A stretch of 32,964 bases of DNA from Prochlorococcus sp. HOT208_60m_813G15 (GTDB lineage: Bacteria > Cyanobacteriota > Cyanobacteriia > PCC-6307 > Cyanobiaceae), in NCBI GenBank assembly GCA_002026165.1, contig MWOS01000194.1, positions 1 through 32,964 on the forward strand, read 5' to 3'. Below, in pieces: positions 28,791-32,964 of this stretch (the stretch's first letter is position 1; each line of letters starts with the position of its first letter). The notes under the pieces were generated by a model. The model was not told the DNA's origin. It made no database searches and saw only the letters and a list, made by a program, of their open reading frames with translations. Both the position numbers and the translations under genes were made by a program.

Positions 28791-29390
28791 ATGAAGACAA
28801 ACTTAAGATTAATAGGTGGTAAAAGACTCCAAAGTCCAAATAATCTCAATACAAGACCTACAACTTTGAGAGTAAGAGAGGCTATATTTAATATATTGAA
28901 TAATAGAGTTGAGAACAGTAATTGGTTAGATTTATTTAGTGGAACAGGTGCCATATCTTGTGAAGCTTATAATCATGGAGCAAGAAAAATAATAGCGATT
29001 GAAAAAAATAAAAACAATTCAAAAATTTGCTTAAAAAATCTTCTTTCGTTACAAGATGTAGTTAATAGAAAAAATGATATTGATGTTATTTGTAAAGACG
29101 TTTTGCTCTGGACGAAACCAAATTATGAAAGAAACTTATCATCTAAAATTATTGATTTAAACAATTTAAAATTTGATTTTGTTTATCTAGATCCTCCCTA
29201 CGAGTTAAATATCCACGAATTAGTTCTAAATCAAATATTTAATTGTAATTTTTTAAAAAAAGATTCAATAGTTATTTGTGAACATTCTCAGAATCGAAAT
29301 ATAAAAAAAAGTGCTTTGTGGGAAACTATAGATGTCAGAGACTATGGACAGTCAAGATTAACGTTTTTAATCAATGTCCAACACCCCTGA
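28791..29390 (+). CDS. rsmD: 16S rRNA guanine-N2 methyltransferase (RsmD)
   Basis: This 199-aa SAM-dependent enzyme methylates G966 (E. coli numbering) of 16S rRNA. The N-terminal 'GGKRLQSPN...[16 protein letters not shown]' is the RsmD hallmark. SAM motif [10 protein letters not shown], is at 46-54 and the catalytic DPPY at 134-137. The length is usual. Its last 24 nt overlap the convergent 3' end of petG on the opposite strand. Confidence 0.95.
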   Translation: MKTNLRLIGGKRLQSPNNLNTRPTTLRVREAIFNILNNRVENSNWLDLFSGTGAISCEAYNHGARKIIAIEKNKNNSKICLKNLLSLQDVVNRKNDIDVICKDVLLWTKPNYERNLSSKIIDLNNLKFDFVYLDPPYELNIHELVLNQIFNCNFLKKDSIVICEHSQNRNIKKSALWETIDVRDYGQSRLTFLINVQHP

Positions 29391-29486
29391 ACCTCTTCTG
29401 TATTGATTCCATGCACTTACGAATAATCCAAGAAGAGTTATTGGAACTAAACCTAAAACAATTCCACATAGAAGAGGCTCGATCAT
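29367..29486 (-). CDS. petG: Cytochrome b6f complex subunit 5 (PetG)
   Basis: I found this by translating the minus strand: ATG at 29484-29486, TAA at 29367-29369, 39 aa. The sequence begins [20 protein letters not shown], has one membrane helix (about 4-26) and ends [10 protein letters not shown]. It matches the very conserved cyanobacterial/plastid PetG in length and sequence. PetG is a small subunit needed for assembly or stability of the b6f complex in the thylakoid membrane. It overlaps the rsmD 3' end by 24 bp and is divergent from cytM (55-bp gap). Confidence 0.97.
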   Translation of the reverse strand: MIEPLLCGIVLGLVPITLLGLFVSAWNQYRRGSGVLDID

Positions 29487-29541
29487 TTTTTTGACTTTTT
29501 TGAATTTCTTACTCACAATTGTTACATAGAGACTATTTTTT
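29487..29541. promoter_or_regulatory. Compact divergent petG/cytM control region
   Basis: Only 55 bp separate the petG ATG and the cytM GTG, so both leaders and core promoters must be packed here or extend into the coding regions. I cannot assign a definite -10 on either strand. Confidence 0.35.
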
Positions 29542-29928
29542 GTGTCAACATCTTCATCAACTGCAGCAGAAAGAGACTTTAAGAGAGAATTCTTAAAAAT
29601 TGTTTTTGTTGTATTTGGAGTTTTTTTGATTTGTTTTTCAATATATTTGGTAAATCATCATGAAAATAACAAATATATTATTGAAACTCTTGAGCTTAAT
29701 GGCTCTGCTGAGGAAGGAGATGCTCTTTTTAAGATAAATTGTGTTGGATGTCATGGAATTACAGCAAGAGGATTAGTGGGCCCAGACTTACACTCAATAA
29801 CTCAACGTTTGAGTGATAAAGAGATAATAAAACAAGTTACTGGAGGCCTGACTCCTCCTATGCCAAGTTTTGAAATTGATCCTGTAAATATGTCAAATTT
29901 ATTAAAATACCTTCATAGTCTTGAATGA
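29542..29928 (+). CDS. cytM: Membrane-anchored cytochrome cM
   Basis: This 128-aa class I cytochrome c has an N-terminal membrane anchor (about 19-37) and a single heme site, CVGCH (Cys67, Cys70, His71), with the probable axial Met107 in 'GLTPPMPSF'. The blocks '[12 protein letters not shown]' and 'VGPDL' and the spacing match cyanobacterial CytM rather than soluble c6. CytM is reported to modulate electron flow, suppressing photosynthesis or respiration under some conditions, but its exact partner is debated. The start is GTG at 29542. Its stop overlaps the trmJ start by 4 bp (ATGA). Confidence 0.9.
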   Translation: MSTSSSTAAERDFKREFLKIVFVVFGVFLICFSIYLVNHHENNKYIIETLELNGSAEEGDALFKINCVGCHGITARGLVGPDLHSITQRLSDKEIIKQVTGGLTPPMPSFEIDPVNMSNLLKYLHSLE

Positions 29929-30677
29929 TTTTGGGAAAAAATTTTTCTAATTTAAAGGTAATTTTAGTTGAACCAAATGGCCCTTTAAATGTAGGAAGCG
30001 TTGCTAGATTATGCAGTAATTTTGAGGTTGATGAATTAAGAATTGTTTCTCCTAAATGCGACATATTTTCTTTAGAAGCAAAAAAAATGGCTCTTAAAGG
30101 TCAAAAATTTCTTCAACATTGTAAGGTTTTTGATAATCTTCAAAAAGCAATTTTTGATTGTGATTTGGTTCTAGCATCTAGTGGAAAGATTGATATAAAT
30201 AAAGATTCATTTTTTGTATCTTCTGAAGATATATTTGATTGGACTTTATCCTTTAAGAAGATAAATAATCTAGCGATTATATTTGGAAGAGAAAATAGAG
30301 GTTTAACTAATAGTGAATTGCTTTTAGCAAATAAAACTTTTAATATTCCAACTTCTCAGAATAATCCTTCATTAAATCTTTCTCACGCTGTTTCAATAGT
30401 TTTGTATGAATTAAATAAGTCTTCTAAAAAGAATTTAAATAATGAATTAAAAGTTTTTAACTTGGCTTCATCGAAAGAAGTACATGACACATTTGAGGAG
30501 ATTGAGGAAATGCTTTTGCGAGTTGGATATCTTTTAAAACATACCTCCAATGCAAAAATCAGTAAATTTAAGAATTTTATTTTGAGGGCAAATACATCAA
30601 TGCACGAGATAAATGTTTTAAGAGGAATTGTCCATCAAATTAACTGGTTTTTGAGTAATTCAAAAAAAAATAAGTAA
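29925..30677 (+). CDS. TrmJ-like SPOUT RNA methyltransferase
   Basis: This 250-aa SpoU/TrmH-family methyltransferase has a SAM-binding trefoil knot. Motif 1 'EPNGPLNVGSVARLC' (16-30), motif 2 'NLAIIFGRENRGLTNSEL' and motif 3 'NPSLNLSHAVSIVLYEL' are all in place. The order and C-terminal extension best fit TrmJ, which 2'-O-methylates residue 32 of tRNAs, but target specificity cannot be read from sequence. It overlaps cytM by 4 bp, so it is translationally coupled to it. A 118-bp gap precedes chlI. Confidence 0.92.
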   Translation: MILGKNFSNLKVILVEPNGPLNVGSVARLCSNFEVDELRIVSPKCDIFSLEAKKMALKGQKFLQHCKVFDNLQKAIFDCDLVLASSGKIDINKDSFFVSSEDIFDWTLSFKKINNLAIIFGRENRGLTNSELLLANKTFNIPTSQNNPSLNLSHAVSIVLYELNKSSKKNLNNELKVFNLASSKEVHDTFEEIEEMLLRVGYLLKHTSNAKISKFKNFILRANTSMHEINVLRGIVHQINWFLSNSKKNK

Positions 30678-30795
30678 GTATAAATTTGATTGGTTAATAT
30701 TTTGCATCTTGTTTTAATTTGATAGGGATATTTACTAAAAACATTTTCTGAAGTAGCATCTATGGATTATTTGAATATTTAAGAAAACTAAAACT

Positions 30796-31884
30796 GTGCC
30801 TAGAACAAAGAAAAGAAGAGTTTTTCCTTTTACTGCAGTAATTGGTCAAGAAGAAATGAAATTGGCTCTCTTGTTAAATGTTATTGATCCAAGAATTGGA
30901 GGAGTGATGATAATGGGTGATCGAGGGACTGGAAAGTCTACTACAATAAGAGCCCTAGCTGATTTGTTGCCTGCAATCGATGTTGTTAAAGACGATCCAT
31001 ATAATAGTTCACTAGTAGATCCTGATTTGCAAAGTAAAGAAGTTTTGGAAAAAATTACCCAAGGAGAAAATCTAGAGAGTATTCAAAAACAAGTACCTAT
31101 GGTTGACTTACCTTTAGGAGCTACTGAAGACAGGCTTTGTGGAACCATAGATATAGAGAAGGCTTTGAGCGAAGGTGTTAAGGCTTTCGAACCAGGTCTA
31201 TTAGCCAAAGCTAATAGGGGTTTACTATACGTTGATGAAGTGAATTTACTCGATGATCATTTAGTTGATGTACTTTTAGATTCGGCCGCTTCCGGATGGA
31301 ATACAGTTGAAAGGGAGGGAGTCTCAGTTCGACATCCTGCTAGGTTTGTCCTTATTGGTTCAGGAAATCCAGAAGAAGGTGAATTAAGGCCTCAACTATT
31401 GGACAGGTTTGGAATGAGTGTTGAAGTTAAGACAGTTAGAGATGCTGAATTAAGAGTTCAAGTAGTTGATCAAAGAACTTCTTTTGATGAAAATCCTGAT
31501 GAGTTTTCATTGAGTGTTGAGAAACAACAGGATGAACTTCAACAAAAAGTTATTAAAGCACAAGAAATATTAAATTCTGTTCAAATGGACGATGACTTAA
31601 GATTGAATATTTCCTCAATTTGCGGAGAACTAGATGTGGATGGTTTACGTGGAGATATTGTTACAAATCGATCAGCAAGGGCAATTGCAGCATTTGAGGG
31701 CAGAACTGAAGTGCAAGAAGATGACATAGCAAGGGTTATTTCTTGTTCTTTAAGACATAGACTTAGAAAAGATCCCTTAGAACAAGTTGATTCAGGTGAA
31801 AGAGTTATTCAAGCTTTTTGTAAAGTGTTTGATCTAGATGAAAAAGAGAATCTATCAAAATTTCAATTGTCTGCTGAAGCATAA
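30796..31884 (+). CDS. chlI: Magnesium chelatase subunit ChlI
   Basis: This 362-aa AAA+ ATPase drives Mg insertion into protoporphyrin IX, the committed step to chlorophyll, with ChlD and ChlH. It carries Walker [10 protein letters not shown] (41-49), the ChlI insert '[17 protein letters not shown]', Walker B '[17 protein letters not shown]', sensor '[20 protein letters not shown]' and the C-terminal lid. The start is GTG at 30796, giving the usual length. ruvC follows after 5 bp and the formyl-THF cyclo-ligase after it, so the three may share a transcript, with chlI expression probably dominant. Confidence 0.98.
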   Translation: MPRTKKRRVFPFTAVIGQEEMKLALLLNVIDPRIGGVMIMGDRGTGKSTTIRALADLLPAIDVVKDDPYNSSLVDPDLQSKEVLEKITQGENLESIQKQVPMVDLPLGATEDRLCGTIDIEKALSEGVKAFEPGLLAKANRGLLYVDEVNLLDDHLVDVLLDSAASGWNTVEREGVSVRHPARFVLIGSGNPEEGELRPQLLDRFGMSVEVKTVRDAELRVQVVDQRTSFDENPDEFSLSVEKQQDELQQKVIKAQEILNSVQMDDDLRLNISSICGELDVDGLRGDIVTNRSARAIAAFEGRTEVQEDDIARVISCSLRHRLRKDPLEQVDSGERVIQAFCKVFDLDEKENLSKFQLSAEA

Positions 31885-31889
31885 TAAAA

Positions 31890-32363
31890 GTGAGAATAAT
31901 TGGAATTGACCCTGGATTGGCTAGAGTTGGTTATGGAATAATTGAGATTGAAAATGAAAGAAAGATATTATTAGATTGTGGTGTTATTGAGACAGGTAAA
32001 GATAAAAAAGAAGGAGATAGACTTTATGAGATATTCCAAGATCTTAATGAATTATTAAATCATTGGAAGCCAACTGCAGCGGCAGTAGAAAAATTTTTCT
32101 TTTACAGGTCAAGCACTACCATTAGTGTGGTGCAGGCCAGAGGGGTGATTATGATGGTATTGGCCTCTAAAAAAATTCATATTAGTGAGTATTCACCTGC
32201 TCAGATAAAACTGACAATTGCTGGGTCTGGAAAGGCATCTAAGAAAGAAATTCTTGATGCAGTTATGTATAACTTAGATCTTAACAAACCTCCAAAACCT
32301 GATGATTCAGCAGATGCATTGGCTATAGCACTCACAAAACTAAATGAAGATGGGTTTAACTGA
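31890..32363 (+). CDS. ruvC: Holliday junction resolvase RuvC
   Basis: This 157-aa endonuclease cuts four-way DNA junctions during recombination, with RuvAB. The four acidic active-site residues are visible: Asp7 in '[13 protein letters not shown]', Glu67 in 'AAVEKFFF', and Asp139 and Asp142 in 'PDDSADALA'. The length is normal. The start is GTG at 31890, forced because the first active-site strand begins at residue 3. It lies 5 bp behind chlI and 9 bp before the next gene. Confidence 0.97.
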   Translation: MRIIGIDPGLARVGYGIIEIENERKILLDCGVIETGKDKKEGDRLYEIFQDLNELLNHWKPTAAAVEKFFFYRSSTTISVVQARGVIMMVLASKKIHISEYSPAQIKLTIAGSGKASKKEILDAVMYNLDLNKPPKPDDSADALAIALTKLNEDGFN

Positions 32364-32372
32364 AAAATTAAT

Positions 32373-32930
32373 ATGAAGATCTTTGAAGATAAGAAATTGG
32401 AGAGGGATACGTTTAGAAAACTAAGAGATGGGATCTCACTCAATCAAAGAGAAAATGTAGAAAAGAATGTAAGATTATATATTGATTCATTTGTTAAGGG
32501 ATATAAAAATATTGGTTTTATAGCCATATATTGGCCTCTAAAAAATGAAGTTGATATAAGAAGCCTCAAGAAAAAATTTGCCTTAGCTTTGCCTAGATGT
32601 AAAGAAAAAAAAGAGTTGGTATTTTATCCATGGGACGAAAAACCTCTTACCAAAGATTCTGAGGGGATACTAAGTCCAAATAACTCTTCTCCATTAAGTC
32701 ATTTGCAGATAAGCATGATATTTGTACCATGTCTTTCCGTTGATAAAAATTTAACAAGATTAGGTTATGGAGGAGGTTATTTTGATAAATTAAGGAAAGA
32801 TAATGATTGGAGAAATGTTCCATGCATTGGAGTATTAACTTCTAGTTGTGTAAGTAAGACTCCATTAACAAGGGCTGAGTGGGATATCCCTTTATCAGGC
32901 TTTATCACAGAAAAAGAAATATTTGTATAA
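32373..32930 (+). CDS. 5-formyltetrahydrofolate cyclo-ligase
   Basis: This 185-aa enzyme converts 5-formyl-THF to 5,10-methenyl-THF using ATP, returning a storage or side-product folate to the one-carbon pool that FolD (16030-16926) also serves. The family signature 'RLGYGGGYFDKLRK' begins near 129 (GYGGGYF at 131-137), and the N-terminal basic region, 'IGFIAIYWPLKNEVDI' and 'FALALPRC' strands also fit. The length is standard. It ends 34 bp before the window edge, so any further gene in the run is out of view. Confidence 0.92.
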   Translation: MKIFEDKKLERDTFRKLRDGISLNQRENVEKNVRLYIDSFVKGYKNIGFIAIYWPLKNEVDIRSLKKKFALALPRCKEKKELVFYPWDEKPLTKDSEGILSPNNSSPLSHLQISMIFVPCLSVDKNLTRLGYGGGYFDKLRKDNDWRNVPCIGVLTSSCVSKTPLTRAEWDIPLSGFITEKEIFV

Positions 32931-32964
32931 TAGAAGATTCATTAAGCGATTAATTTATAGTTAA

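Overview
The window is a compact, strongly AT-rich stretch of a picocyanobacterial chromosome, most likely a high-light-adapted Prochlorococcus. The evidence is the gene content: magnesium chelatase ChlI, the b6f subunit PetG, cytochrome cM, ferredoxin-NADP reductase, a two-enzyme carotenoid set, the clock kinase SasA, and the cyanobacterial small RNA Yfr1 between guaB3 and trxA. Intergenic gaps are short, non-ATG starts are common, and FNR carries a membrane-anchor N-terminus in place of a phycobilisome-linker domain. No insertion sequence, prophage, CRISPR array or compositional island is visible. It reads as ordinary core genome, and I do not see a previously undescribed multi-gene system.

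Layout. 1-4765: a truncated PLP decarboxylase (-), an ABC1 kinase (+), a minimal RodZ-like protein (+) and 4-alpha-glucanotransferase (-). 5022-8959: PRPP synthetase (+), two uncharacterised small proteins (-), SasA (+), tRNA-Glu(TTC) (+) and an SRPBCC protein (-). 9142-14590: petH, then the tight zwf-opcA-cobB run (+). 14600-16926: folD-crtE-DUF212 (-). 17001-20603: a seven-TM HD phosphohydrolase (+), a four-TM protein (-) and leuA (-). 20829-26251: GH57 branching enzyme (+), crtL and gyrA (-). 26432-29390: guaB3, Yfr1, trxA, hisH and rsmD (+). 29367-32930: petG (-) overlapping the rsmD tail, cytM-trmJ (+), then chlI-ruvC-formyl-THF cyclo-ligase (+). No gene-free stretch exceeds 300 bases. 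The longest are 4766-5021, 27596-27824 (which holds Yfr1) and 20604-20828.

Functional themes. MalQ and the GH57 enzyme remodel glycogen. Zwf with its activator OpcA draws NADPH from the stored sugar in the dark, and FNR makes NADPH in the light. ChlI and tRNA-Glu (the 5-aminolevulinate precursor) feed chlorophyll synthesis, and CrtE and CrtL feed carotenoids. SasA carries clock output. PRPP synthetase, HisH, GuaB3, FolD and the cyclo-ligase cover nucleotide, histidine and one-carbon metabolism. Points worth a second look are the membrane-anchored FNR with a perfect 15-bp triplication, the tRNA-Glu T-stem change, the short PgpH-like HD protein, a 15-bp perfect inverted repeat at a convergent gene junction, and the petG/rsmD overlap.
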